Positions 1-5,352 are shown, numbered from the stretch's first letter. The stretch: 5,352 nt of DNA from Candidatus Latescibacterota bacterium (GCA_018656855.1 JABHYP010000295.1:1-5352); one strand, 5' to 3'. Made by a program: numbers and translations. The notes: a model not told the origin generated them from the sequence alone.

Positions 1-152
1 AAAAGAATACTTTTTGTTTTATCTTTGCTTCCATCATCCACCACAACAATGTGATCGATAAAATCCGGGATGACCTGGATCGTCCGGCCTATAAGAAGCT
101 CCTCATTGTATGCAGGTACAACAACACATACTTTTTTATTCCTATACATCAT
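1..152 (-). CDS. Family 2 glycosyltransferase, N-terminal fragment (runs off left edge)
   Basis: Fifty codons are visible, read leftwards from an ATG-ATG pair at 152-147. The peptide opens with a short basic stretch, then a beta strand leading into VVVPAYNEE (residues 10-18). A predicted helix follows (LLIGRTIQVIP), then a second strand ending in VVVDDGS (residues 36-42). PAYNEE and VDDGS are the nucleotide-sugar-binding signature of GT-A fold, family 2 glycosyltransferases; the aspartates of DDGS hold the nucleotide and metal. The spacing and the IP-F-D-H-IVVVDDGS-D-T context most resemble the dolichol/undecaprenyl-phosphate mannosyltransferase (DPM1-like) branch, but the acceptor-determining part lies outside the window, so the substrate is open. 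A run of five G (complement of 155-159) lies 2 bases before the first ATG and 5 before the second, so the second ATG (149-147) may be the true start. The gene is divergent from the TPR gene array and may supply a lipid-linked sugar donor to it; that link is inference. Confidence 0.88.
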   Translation of the reverse strand, partial: MMYRNKKVCVVVPAYNEELLIGRTIQVIPDFIDHIVVVDDGSKDKTKSIL

Positions 153-330
153 AACCCCCGGTTATCATAAATCCCGCTTGCTGCAGTCGGCAGAGAATTT
201 TCAGTAAATAAGTACAATCTTAAACTAAAATTCAAATTTATTAGCATTTCGACGACAGCTTTATGGTAATTTAACATTTAATCGGCAATTTTTAGTATTT
301 TTTTAAGATAGTTAAAGAGTATAACATAAA

Positions 331-363
331 TCAAGGTATTATGCGATCGAACCTTGACTTTTT
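331..363 (+). terminator. Terminator-like hairpin in the leader of the first TPR gene
   Basis: TCAAGGT (331-337) and ACCTTGA (351-357) are perfect 7-bp inverted repeats around a 13-base loop. A C and five T (359-363) follow on the plus strand, the layout of a weak Rho-independent terminator. The loop contains the palindrome CGATCG (344-349). No plus-strand gene precedes it in the window, so it could attenuate a leader transcript of the downstream gene, act as a palindromic protein-binding site, or be chance. The stem is short and only moderately GC-rich. Confidence 0.35.
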
Positions 364-373
364 CTGATATTAC

Positions 374-429
374 TTTCATATTGTTTTTTTGATATTTGAT
401 AGGGCTCATTTGCTATTCTCTCTTATTTT
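374..429. repeat. Possible degenerate 7-base repeat tract upstream of the first TPR gene
   Basis: In consecutive 7-base steps the sequence reads TTTCATA, TTGTTTT, TTTGATA, TTTGATA, GGGCTCA, TTTGCTA, TTCTCTC, TTATTTT. TTTGATA is an exact tandem pair (388-401), and TTTCATA and TTTGCTA each differ from it at one position and are in the same phase. The T-rich composition makes chance matches easy, so this is much weaker than the tracts at 2480-2598 and 4971-4998. Confidence 0.3.
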
Positions 430-433
430 TAGA

Positions 434-469
434 CCGATTAATTGATATTTCCGATAATTGAGCCGATTA
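434..469 (+). repeat. Three iterated CCGAT(T)A(A)TTGA motifs, possible operator
   Basis: CCGATTAATTGA (434-445), CCGATAATTGA (451-461) and CCGATTA (463-469) are clustered direct repeats lying 70-105 bases before the GTG start and overlapping the best promoter candidate. An inverted match to the first eight bases, TTAATCGG, lies at 278-285. Clustered direct repeats over a promoter are typical of regulator binding sites, but no regulator is known here and the motif is AT-rich. Confidence 0.35.
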
Positions 470-470
470 T
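442..470 (+). promoter_or_regulatory. Weak sigma70-like promoter candidate for the first TPR gene
   Basis: TTGATA (442-447) is followed after 17 bases by GATTAT (465-470), matching the -35 box at 5 of 6 positions and the -10 box at 4 of 6. The alternating TATATA run at 468-477 could offer a different -10 at poorer spacing. The region is so AT-rich that such matches are expected by chance. Confidence 0.22.
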
Positions 471-524
471 ATATATAACCATAGTAATTAAAGTTTCTAT
501 TGTTTTTATTGCTGTACATTAACT

Positions 525-542
525 AAAAAGGTCTGCTGTGTG
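525..542 (+). promoter_or_regulatory. Ribosome binding site fixing a GTG start
   Basis: AAAAAGG (525-531) stands 8 bases before GTG at 540-542. The next in-frame ATG (600-602) would remove 20 residues and begin at the edge of the first membrane helix. The third paralogue starts with ATGAGTAAA where this gene has GTGAGTAAA, both encoding Met-Ser-Lys, and the two proteins align without gaps from residue 1, which supports GTG as the real start. Confidence 0.7.
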
Positions 543-2477
543 AGTAAAACGTTTTTATCAAAATCAGGCTCAAAAAATCTTCTTGTACCAGCGTTTTCCA
601 TGTTCTCACCTCTCCTCTTGATCGGAATGCTCGGCGGTATTATCTATTCAAACAGTTTTGACTGTTCATTTCATTTCGATGATTATTATAACATTACAGA
701 AAATAACGCAATCCGCAACATTGAGAATGTTAATGCTATCTGGAATTTCATAAACAGGCGTTTTGTCGGAATTTTTACTTTCGCCCTGAATTATCACTTT
801 CACCATCTCGATGTTTTTGGATACCATGTCTTTAATGTAGTTATACACATAGCATCGTCTTTTCTGGTGTGGTGGCTGGTTATCCTGACCCTGTCAACAC
901 CGGTTATGCAAAAGGAACGGATCAGCACATATAAAAGGTTATTGGCTCTGGGATGCGGATTACTGTTTTTATCCCATCCGGTTCAAACTCAGGCGGTAAC
1001 TTACATCGTTCAAAGAGTAACCTCGCTGGCTTCATTATTCTATTTCGCTTCACTCTGTTTTTATCTGAAAGCAAGACTGACAGAGAAAAAATATCAAAGA
1101 ATATTATTATTTCTGAGTTCGGCATTGACAGCGCTTCTGGGAATATTCACCAAGGAAATTGTTATTACTCTGCCATTTTCCATACTTTTATATGAGATTT
1201 ATTTCTTAAGGACGGAAGATAAAAGTGTTGTAACAATATTTAAAAAAAAGAAGTTCTGGTTATCTTTAATTCCGTTTGTACTGTTTATACTCATTATCCC
1301 GTACCTGTTTTCCTTTAAGATATCGAGTATTTTTGTAACTGTCTCATCCCAGAGGCACCTTGATCCGCCGCTGACACCTGTTATTTATTTCATGACCCAG
1401 TTCAGAGTAATACCTTATTATATAAAGCTATTATTTGTGCCTTTAAATCAAAACCTTGATTACGATTTCCCCGCTTCACTAAGTTTCTTTGAGCCCTACA
1501 CATTCCTGGGTTTTCTTTTCCTGGCTGCCCTAATATTCACAGCAATACGGATGTTCTCCAGATACAGGCTGGCTTCTTTCGGGATACTGTGGTTTTTTCT
1601 CACACTTTCCGTTGAAGCGATAAAACCTCTCGGGAATGTCATTTTCGAACACAGGCTTTATTTGCCGATGTTCGGTTTCAGCCTGTTTTTTGTCAGTATA
1701 TTATATCATCTGTTCCGGGAAAGAAACGCAAGGACAGCGGTGATTTTTTTTACTGCGTTAATAATCTTTTTTTCAATTTTGACTTACGAGAGAAATAAAG
1801 TCTGGAAGGATGACATAACTCTGTGGAGCGATGTGGTAAAAAAATCGCCTGATAAAGCAAGACCATATCTCAACCTGGGACGCGCCTTTTACCATGCGGA
1901 GAAAGACGATGACGCGATAAATCACTACCGCAATGCCCTGCGCCTCAATCCACAGTATACTGATGCGTACAATAATCTCGGGAATGCGCTTGTCCGTCAG
2001 GGGAAGATTGATGAGTCTATAACGGAATACCGCAGGGCTTTGAGTCTGGATCCATATTATCCCGAATTGTACAGTAATCTCGGCGCCGCTCTATATCGCC
2101 AGGGAAAAACAGAGGAGGCTATTCAGGTGTATCAAAAAGCCCTTAGTTCAAATATCCGCAATGTCGAGTTGCATTTTAACCTCGGTCTCGCTCTTAGCAA
2201 ACAGGGTAAATTAGAAAGGGCAGTCGAACACCTGAAAAACGCACTTGATATCGAACCGGGGTATGAAACACATTATCTAATGGGTCTCGTTCTTAAAAAA
2301 CAGGGTAAAACTGACGAAGCCATAGAACATATACTTGAATCTGTACGCATAAAGCCCGATAATATTGAGGGGCACATCGTCCTGTCACAATTGTATGCAT
2401 TCAAGGGAGAAACTGAGAAAGCGCGAAGCCATTCAGAGGAGGCAGACAGACTCAGGAAATTTCAAAATAAAAAGTAA
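540..2477 (+). CDS. GT-C-type membrane glycosyltransferase with C-terminal TPR array (copy 1, 6 TPRs)
   Basis: A 645-residue protein. Residues 1-18 are basic/polar and likely cytoplasmic. TM1 is about 19-37, and YSNSFDCSFHFDD follows, with the His-Phe-Asp-Asp motif at 45-48. An acidic pair in the first extracytoplasmic loop is the catalytic signature of GT-C enzymes, including PMT and TMTC O-mannosyltransferases. About ten further hydrophobic segments extend to about 415. Conserved blocks are HPVQTQAVTYIVQR (146-159), TKE (204-206), RVIPYYIKLLF (289-299) and EHRLYLP (370-376). A linker, KVWKDD-TLWSDV-KKSPDKARP (420-442), leads into six TPRs at about 440-471, 472-505, 506-539, 540-573, 574-606 and 607-640. 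By family analogy it transfers sugar from a polyprenyl-phosphate carrier, with TPRs binding the partner; neither substrate nor TPR side of the membrane can be read here. It is first of a tandem array, 62 bases longer in spacing from the glycosyltransferase than a typical shared promoter would need. An alternative is a non-catalytic membrane TPR scaffold. Confidence 0.85.
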   Translation: MSKTFLSKSGSKNLLVPAFSMFSPLLLIGMLGGIIYSNSFDCSFHFDDYYNITENNAIRNIENVNAIWNFINRRFVGIFTFALNYHFHHLDVFGYHVFNVVIHIASSFLVWWLVILTLSTPVMQKERISTYKRLLALGCGLLFLSHPVQTQAVTYIVQRVTSLASLFYFASLCFYLKARLTEKKYQRILLFLSSALTALLGIFTKEIVITLPFSILLYEIYFLRTEDKSVVTIFKKKKFWLSLIPFVLFILIIPYLFSFKISSIFVTVSSQRHLDPPLTPVIYFMTQFRVIPYYIKLLFVPLNQNLDYDFPASLSFFEPYTFLGFLFLAALIFTAIRMFSRYRLASFGILWFFLTLSVEAIKPLGNVIFEHRLYLPMFGFSLFFVSILYHLFRERNARTAVIFFTALIIFFSILTYERNKVWKDDITLWSDVVKKSPDKARPYLNLGRAFYHAEKDDDAINHYRNALRLNPQYTDAYNNLGNALVRQGKIDESITEYRRALSLDPYYPELYSNLGAALYRQGKTEEAIQVYQKALSSNIRNVELHFNLGLALSKQGKLERAVEHLKNALDIEPGYETHYLMGLVLKKQGKTDEAIEHILESVRIKPDNIEGHIVLSQLYAFKGETEKARSHSEEADRLRKFQNKK

Positions 2478-2479
2478 AC

Positions 2480-2598
2480 GTCTGTGGTTTATAGTTTATA
2501 GTTGTTAGGGTGAAGAGTAAATAATGAATACATAATTCTCAATTTCCATTGCTCAATTTTGAAATATGACAACTGACTATTGACTACGGACTAATTAT
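2480..2598. repeat. Degenerate 7-base periodic spacer DNA between copies 1 and 2
   Basis: Starting three bases after the stop codon, the spacer can be read in unbroken 7-base units. GTTTATA GTTTATA GTTGTTA fill 2487-2507. From 2508 thirteen consecutive units (for example GGGTGAA, GAGTAAA, TAATGAA, TACATAA, TTCTCAA, TGCTCAA, TTTTGAA) all carry A at their sixth base (2513, 2520, and every seventh base to 2597). Near the end the units become TGACAAC TGACTAT TGACTAC GGACTAA (2567-2594). The period and phase hold while the unit sequence drifts. It resembles heptanucleotide short tandem repeats known from filamentous cyanobacteria, but no shared origin is claimed. No terminator hairpin was found in this spacer. 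Confidence 0.6.
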
Positions 2599-2661
2599 CA
2601 TCAGAAATCCGATTCAGGAAAATTCACACCAGCACGCGGTTATAAACGTGAGAGAAAATCA

Positions 2662-4788
2662 ATGCAAAAAAACGTTTTGAAAAGCTCTTTAACTTCTTTT
2701 TTTCTCCGAATATACCCTATAGTGGTTATCTGCGCACTCGGTATTATACTTTATTCAAACAGCTTTGACTGTTCTTTTCATTTTGATGACACTCACAATA
2801 TTATCAACAACGAGATCATCCGTGATATAAAAGATATTAAATCGATATGGAATTTTGGTTTTCATGGTAAAACGCGTTTTATCGGCTACATTTCATTTGC
2901 GCTGAACTACCATTTTCATCAGCTCGATGTGTTCGGCTATCATGCCGTAAATGTGATTATACACCTGATCTCATCATGTTTTGTTTGGTGGCTGCTGTTA
3001 CTTATCCTTTCAACACCAGTGATGCGAAATCGGAAAATTAGTACTTCCAGGGAACTGATAGCTCTGGGTTGCGGACTCTTATTCGTATCACACCCGGTAC
3101 AGACACAATCAGTAACCTATATTGTTCAAAGATTTACTTCACTGGCTGCGTTGTTTTACTTAGCTTCACTCTGTTTCTATCTGAAAGCAAGGCTCTCAGA
3201 AAAAAAACATTTGCTCCCGTTACTTTATTCACTTTCAGCGCTTGCTGCGCTGCTCGGAATGCTGACGAAAGAATTTGTTTTTACATTGCCTTTTGCAATG
3301 CTGCTCATGGAATTCGGTTTCATGAGAAACGGAGGTCTGAAAGAGATTGTAAAAGATAAAAAGATTTTTTTCTTTATTCTTCCGCCTTTACTCTTTACCC
3401 TGATTATTCCCGGACTCTTATCATTCAGTTTTTCGGATGTTTTAGGCGCTGTATCGTCGGACAGATACAATGATCCGCAGTTATCGCCCTTCATTTATAG
3501 TCTGACTCAGTTAAGGGTAATCCCTTACTATATTAAGCTATTATTTTTACCGATACATCAAAACTTGGATTATGATTTCCCCGCTTCAGAGCAGTTTTTT
3601 GAATCCTCTACATTCCCGGGGTTTCTGTTTCTGGGAACGCTTTTAGTGATTGCAGTACTGATCTTTCCGCGGAAAAGACTTATGTCCCTTGGGATTTTCT
3701 GGTTCTTTATCACTCTTTCCGTTGAATCGGTAAAGCCTCTGCATAATGTCATTTTCGAGCACAGGTTATACCTGCCTATGTTTGGATTCAGCGTATTTTT
3801 CATGAGTACATTGTATTACTCACTCTGGAGTAAACATGCAAAGGCTGCGGCAATAATTTTCGTGGGAGTGATATGTTCATATTCGGCGCTAACATATCAA
3901 AGAAACAAAGTCTGGAAGGATGATTTTACCCTGTGGAGCGATGTAATAAAAAAATCACCTGATAAAGCGAGACCCCATAACAATCTTGGCAACGCATTAT
4001 ACAGTCAGGGAAAGTACAATCAGGCTATTGAAGAATATAAAAAATCTCTTGAAATAAATCCTTATTACACCGTTGCATACAACAATCTTGGGAATGCACT
4101 CATTTTTCAGGAGAAAGTTGATGAGGGAATTGCGGCGTATCACAAAGCACTTGAGATTAACTCATACGATTCCGATGTTCTTGCCAATCTCGGACGTGCT
4201 CTCTACAGTCAGGGAAAGATCGATGATGCAATTGCCGTTTACAAGAAGGCGCTCAAAGTCAATCCGCTTTTTGCCGATGTACACTATTACATCGGGAATG
4301 CATTCTTCAGCCTGGGGGAGGTAGAGGAGGCTATTTCCGCATACAGAAGAGCAGTACAAATAAATCCCGACCATGCGAAAGCATATAATAACCTGGGCAA
4401 CGCTTTTGGCCGACAGGGAAATCTTGACGATGCGGTTCTGGAATATTACAGAGCGCTTGCTATCGATCCGGATTTTGCCGATGCGCATAAGAATCTCGGA
4501 CGTGCTCTCTTTCAAAAGGATCAACTGGAAAAAGCTGCAGAACATCTCAAGATTGCACTGAGTATTGAAACAGCCTTTGAAACGCATTTCATATTAGGGA
4601 TCGTTCTTAAAGAACAGGGAAAAACCGAAGATGCCGTTAATAGTTTCCAGGCTGCGGCACGCTTAAAACCTGATATTATCGATACACATCTGGAACTTGC
4701 CCTGTGTTATGAAAAACTCGGAAAAGCGGATGAGGCCAGGACTCACACCGAAGAAGCTGAAAGGCTCAGAAAAATGCCTGTAAGGTAA
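2662..4788 (+). CDS. GT-C-type membrane glycosyltransferase with C-terminal TPR array (copy 2, 8 TPRs)
   Basis: A 708-residue paralogue of the preceding gene, colinear with it. TM1 is about 17-33, His-Phe-Asp-Asp at 40-43, HPVQTQSVTYIVQR at 144-157, TKE at 202-204, RVIPYYIKLLF at 285-295 and EHRLYLP at 366-372. The linker KVWKDD-TLWSDV-KKSPDKARP (416-438) leads into eight TPRs at about 436-467, 468-501, 502-535, 536-569, 570-603, 604-637, 638-670 and 671-704. It differs from copy 1 by a 3-residue insertion in the first loop (NFGFHGKTRF against NFINRRF) and by exactly 68 extra residues, two TPR units, in the middle of the array. The last three TPRs match the last three of copy 1. ATG at 2662 has GAGAG (2650-2654) 7 bases upstream. 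The predicted role is the same as copy 1: lipid-carrier-dependent glycosyl transfer outside the cytoplasm, with the altered TPR surface suggesting a different partner. The function is inferred from fold and motifs only. Confidence 0.85.
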   Translation: MQKNVLKSSLTSFFLRIYPIVVICALGIILYSNSFDCSFHFDDTHNIINNEIIRDIKDIKSIWNFGFHGKTRFIGYISFALNYHFHQLDVFGYHAVNVIIHLISSCFVWWLLLLILSTPVMRNRKISTSRELIALGCGLLFVSHPVQTQSVTYIVQRFTSLAALFYLASLCFYLKARLSEKKHLLPLLYSLSALAALLGMLTKEFVFTLPFAMLLMEFGFMRNGGLKEIVKDKKIFFFILPPLLFTLIIPGLLSFSFSDVLGAVSSDRYNDPQLSPFIYSLTQLRVIPYYIKLLFLPIHQNLDYDFPASEQFFESSTFPGFLFLGTLLVIAVLIFPRKRLMSLGIFWFFITLSVESVKPLHNVIFEHRLYLPMFGFSVFFMSTLYYSLWSKHAKAAAIIFVGVICSYSALTYQRNKVWKDDFTLWSDVIKKSPDKARPHNNLGNALYSQGKYNQAIEEYKKSLEINPYYTVAYNNLGNALIFQEKVDEGIAAYHKALEINSYDSDVLANLGRALYSQGKIDDAIAVYKKALKVNPLFADVHYYIGNAFFSLGEVEEAISAYRRAVQINPDHAKAYNNLGNAFGRQGNLDDAVLEYYRALAIDPDFADAHKNLGRALFQKDQLEKAAEHLKIALSIETAFETHFILGIVLKEQGKTEDAVNSFQAAARLKPDIIDTHLELALCYEKLGKADEARTHTEEAERLRKMPVR
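3967..4773 (+). repeat. TPR-coding repeat array of copy 2 with DNA-level traces of unit duplication
   Basis: Eight TPR units, mostly 34 codons (102 bases). Identical DNA words recur at exact multiples of the unit. TACAGTCAGGGAAAG occurs at 4000-4014 and 4204-4218, 204 bases (two units) apart. A 19-base identity starting AATCTCGGACG occurs at 4186-4204 and 4492-4510, 306 bases (three units) apart. The rest of each unit has diverged, so the expansion is not fresh, or the identical patches come from later recombination between units. Confidence 0.7.
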
Positions 4789-4799
4789 AGATAAATATC

Positions 4800-4820
4800 T
4801 TTAATACTGCGGCGATTAAA
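4800..4820. repeat. Small AT inverted repeat after copy 2
   Basis: TTTAAT (4800-4805) and ATTAAA (4815-4820) are perfect 6-base inverted repeats around the loop ACTGCGGCG. The stem has no G-C pair and no T run follows, so it does not look like an intrinsic terminator. AGATA-AA-TATCT (4789-4800) just before it is a second tiny palindrome. Either could be chance in AT-rich DNA. Confidence 0.25.
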
Positions 4821-4863
4821 TATGTAACAGTATGAGTCGAAACTTAAATGTGGAAAATGAAAG

Positions 4864-4914
4864 CCCCCCCCAAAATTCCCCCCTATCAGGGGGGATGCAG
4901 AAGACAGGGGGGGG
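4864..4914. repeat. Nested poly-C/poly-G inverted repeat
   Basis: Eight C (4864-4871) and eight G (4907-4914) form outer arms. Inside them six C (4878-4883), the loop TATCA (4884-4888) and six G (4889-4894) form an inner hairpin. The inner stem alone would be very stable. On the plus strand no T run follows, but read on the minus strand the inner stem is followed by AATTTT, so a plain terminator role is doubtful. Such C-run/G-run palindromes occur as dispersed intergenic repeats in several environmental bacteria, which makes this a candidate REP-like or non-autonomous element. Run lengths may be misread by sequencing. Confidence 0.65.
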
Positions 4915-4970
4915 AACAAACACTTAATATTATAAAAAATGCAACTTATTTAACTGCCGGACAAATTAAA

Positions 4971-4998
4971 TCTGGAATCTGGAATTTGGAATCTGAAA
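4971..4998 (+). repeat. Tandem 7-base repeat (x4) containing the ribosome binding region of copy 3
   Basis: TCTGGAA TCTGGAA TTTGGAA TCTGAAA sit in tandem and end two bases before the ATG at 5001. AATTAAA (4964-4970) keeps the phase one unit further out. The only Shine-Dalgarno-like bases near the start, GGA at 4988-4990 and weakly GAA at 4995-4997, lie inside the repeat. Gain or loss of a unit would therefore alter sequence directly upstream of the start codon. Confidence 0.65.
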
Positions 4999-5000
4999 CT

Positions 5001-5352
5001 ATGAGTAAACTCGTTCTCGCAATAAACGGTTTGGGAAATGTAATCACACGTATTATTTCCCGGATATATCCACTGATTATTATATGCATTCTCGGTATTA
5101 TAATCTATTCCAACAGTTTTGACTGTTCTTTACATTTTGACGATTTTGACAGTATTCGCGATAATACCGCTATCCGCGATGCTCGAAATGTAAAGGCGGT
5201 CTGGAACTTCATCAACCGCCGCTTCGTAACATATTACACATTTGCCCTGAATTATCATTTTCACAAGCTCGAAGTGTTCGGTTACCATATCGTTAATGTT
5301 GTTATTCACATAGCTGCGTCTTTTATGGTATGGTGGCTGGTCATGCTTACCC
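5001..5352 (+). CDS. GT-C-type membrane glycosyltransferase/TPR protein (copy 3, N-terminal fragment, runs off right edge)
   Basis: The frame is open for 117 codons to the window end. It starts with ATGAGTAAA, parallel to the GTGAGTAAA of copy 1. The peptide has a basic/polar N-terminus, TM1 about 22-36 (YPLIIICILGIIIY), then SNSFDCSLHFDD with His-Phe-Asp-Asp at 45-48, the same residue numbers as copy 1. The WNFINRRF, FALNYHFH, VFGYH and VWWLV blocks follow in order. Residues 31-117 align to copy 1 without gaps, with about 64 of 87 identical by eye. TM1 and the RIYP just before it look more like copy 2. The rest of the membrane domain and any TPR array lie outside the window, so TPRs are expected but not seen. 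The predicted role is as for copies 1 and 2. The ribosome binding site is weak and embedded in a 7-base tandem repeat. Confidence 0.85.
   Translation, partial: MSKLVLAINGLGNVITRIISRIYPLIIICILGIIIYSNSFDCSLHFDDFDSIRDNTAIRDARNVKAVWNFINRRFVTYYTFALNYHFHKLEVFGYHIVNVVIHIAASFMVWWLVMLT

Larger units (their letters stand above)
153..539. other. Divergent intergenic region, 387 bases, no gene seen
   Basis: Very AT-rich DNA between two divergent starts. I see no credible coding frame. It holds a 7-bp perfect inverted repeat with a T run (331-363), three copies of a CCGAT(T)A(A)TTGA-type motif (434-469), a matching inverted octamer TTAATCGG at 278-285 against CCGATTAA at 434-441, and a possible run of degenerate 7-base units (374-429). 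Promoters for both flanking genes should lie here. None could be assigned with certainty for the glycosyltransferase. Confidence 0.7.
540..5352 (+). other. Head-to-tail array of three paralogous GT-C/TPR genes
   Basis: Three homologous genes lie in the same direction, separated by 184 and 212 bases of AT-rich repeat-bearing DNA. Many short DNA words are shared (for example AAAGTCTGGAAGGATGA in the linker of copies 1 and 2, and AACAG-TTTGACTGTTC around the Asp-Asp motif of all three), but most third codon positions differ. The duplications are therefore not recent and the protein sequence has been kept under selection. The array may continue to the right of the window. Confidence 0.8.

Noticed and set aside
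153..250. Promoter for the minus-strand glycosyltransferase
   Set aside because: TTGAAT followed by TACTTA on the minus strand is the best pair seen, but the 15-base spacing and weak matches in AT-rich DNA do not support a call.
953..1195. Overlapping plus-strand frame inside copy 1 with a similar frame at the same place in copy 2 (3069-3359), both containing FTLFLSESK
   Set aside because: The resemblance follows from the conserved main-frame codons (SLCFYLKAR). The rest of the two shadow peptides does not agree and there is no start signal.
2487..2594. Heptad tract considered as a CRISPR array or attachment site
   Set aside because: Units are 7 bases with no separate spacers, and there is no integrase, cas gene or tRNA nearby.
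2478..2661. Intrinsic terminator or strong promoter between copies 1 and 2
   Set aside because: No GC stem followed by a T run, and TTGACT at 2580-2585 has no acceptable -10 box at normal spacing. Whether the genes are co-transcribed cannot be decided from sequence.
4162..4587. 141-codon minus-strand frame opposite the TPR array of copy 2
   Set aside because: It is antisense to a clear TPR repeat coding region, which tends to leave the reverse frame open. Its peptide shows only reflections of the repeat and no independent motif.
4832..4927. 31-codon open frame starting ATG AGT CGA and reading through the poly-C/poly-G repeat as Pro-Pro and Gly runs
   Set aside because: It has no ribosome binding site, its composition is dictated by the palindrome, and the low-complexity product resembles no protein. 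It is most simply an accident of the repeat.

Overview
The window comes from a bacterium with AT-rich DNA, most of all between genes, and probably a Gram-negative environmental lineage. This is inferred from the large GT-C/TPR membrane proteins, the iterated spacer DNA and the G/C-run hairpin. The sequence does not fix the phylum. No rRNA, tRNA, CRISPR array, transposase or phage gene is visible.

Layout: (1) bases 1-152, minus strand, hold the N-terminal 50 codons of a family 2 glycosyltransferase that runs off the left edge. (2) Bases 153-539 are a 387-base divergent intergenic region with a terminator-like hairpin, an iterated CCGAT(T)A(A)TTGA motif, a weak sigma70-like promoter and a possible 7-base periodic stretch. 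(3) Three homologous plus-strand genes follow head to tail: 540-2477 (645 aa), 2662-4788 (708 aa) and 5001 to beyond 5352 (first 117 codons). Each begins with a multi-pass membrane domain resembling the GT-C glycosyltransferase half of TMTC/DUF1736 proteins, including a His-Phe-Asp-Asp motif just after the first membrane helix. The two complete copies end in a tetratricopeptide (TPR) array of 6 or 8 units. (4) The spacers (184 and 212 bases) contain degenerate 7-base repeats, and the second also holds a nested poly-C/poly-G inverted repeat.

Working model, an inference: the family 2 enzyme may load a sugar onto a polyprenyl phosphate, and the GT-C/TPR proteins may transfer sugars from such a lipid carrier to proteins or glycans outside the cytoplasm, with the TPR arrays choosing the partner. 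The paralogues share a nearly invariant membrane half but differ in TPR number, as expected if acceptor or partner choice has diversified after duplication. The main points of interest are the array of at least three genes, the gain or loss of exactly two TPR units, and the unusual 7-base periodicity of the spacers.
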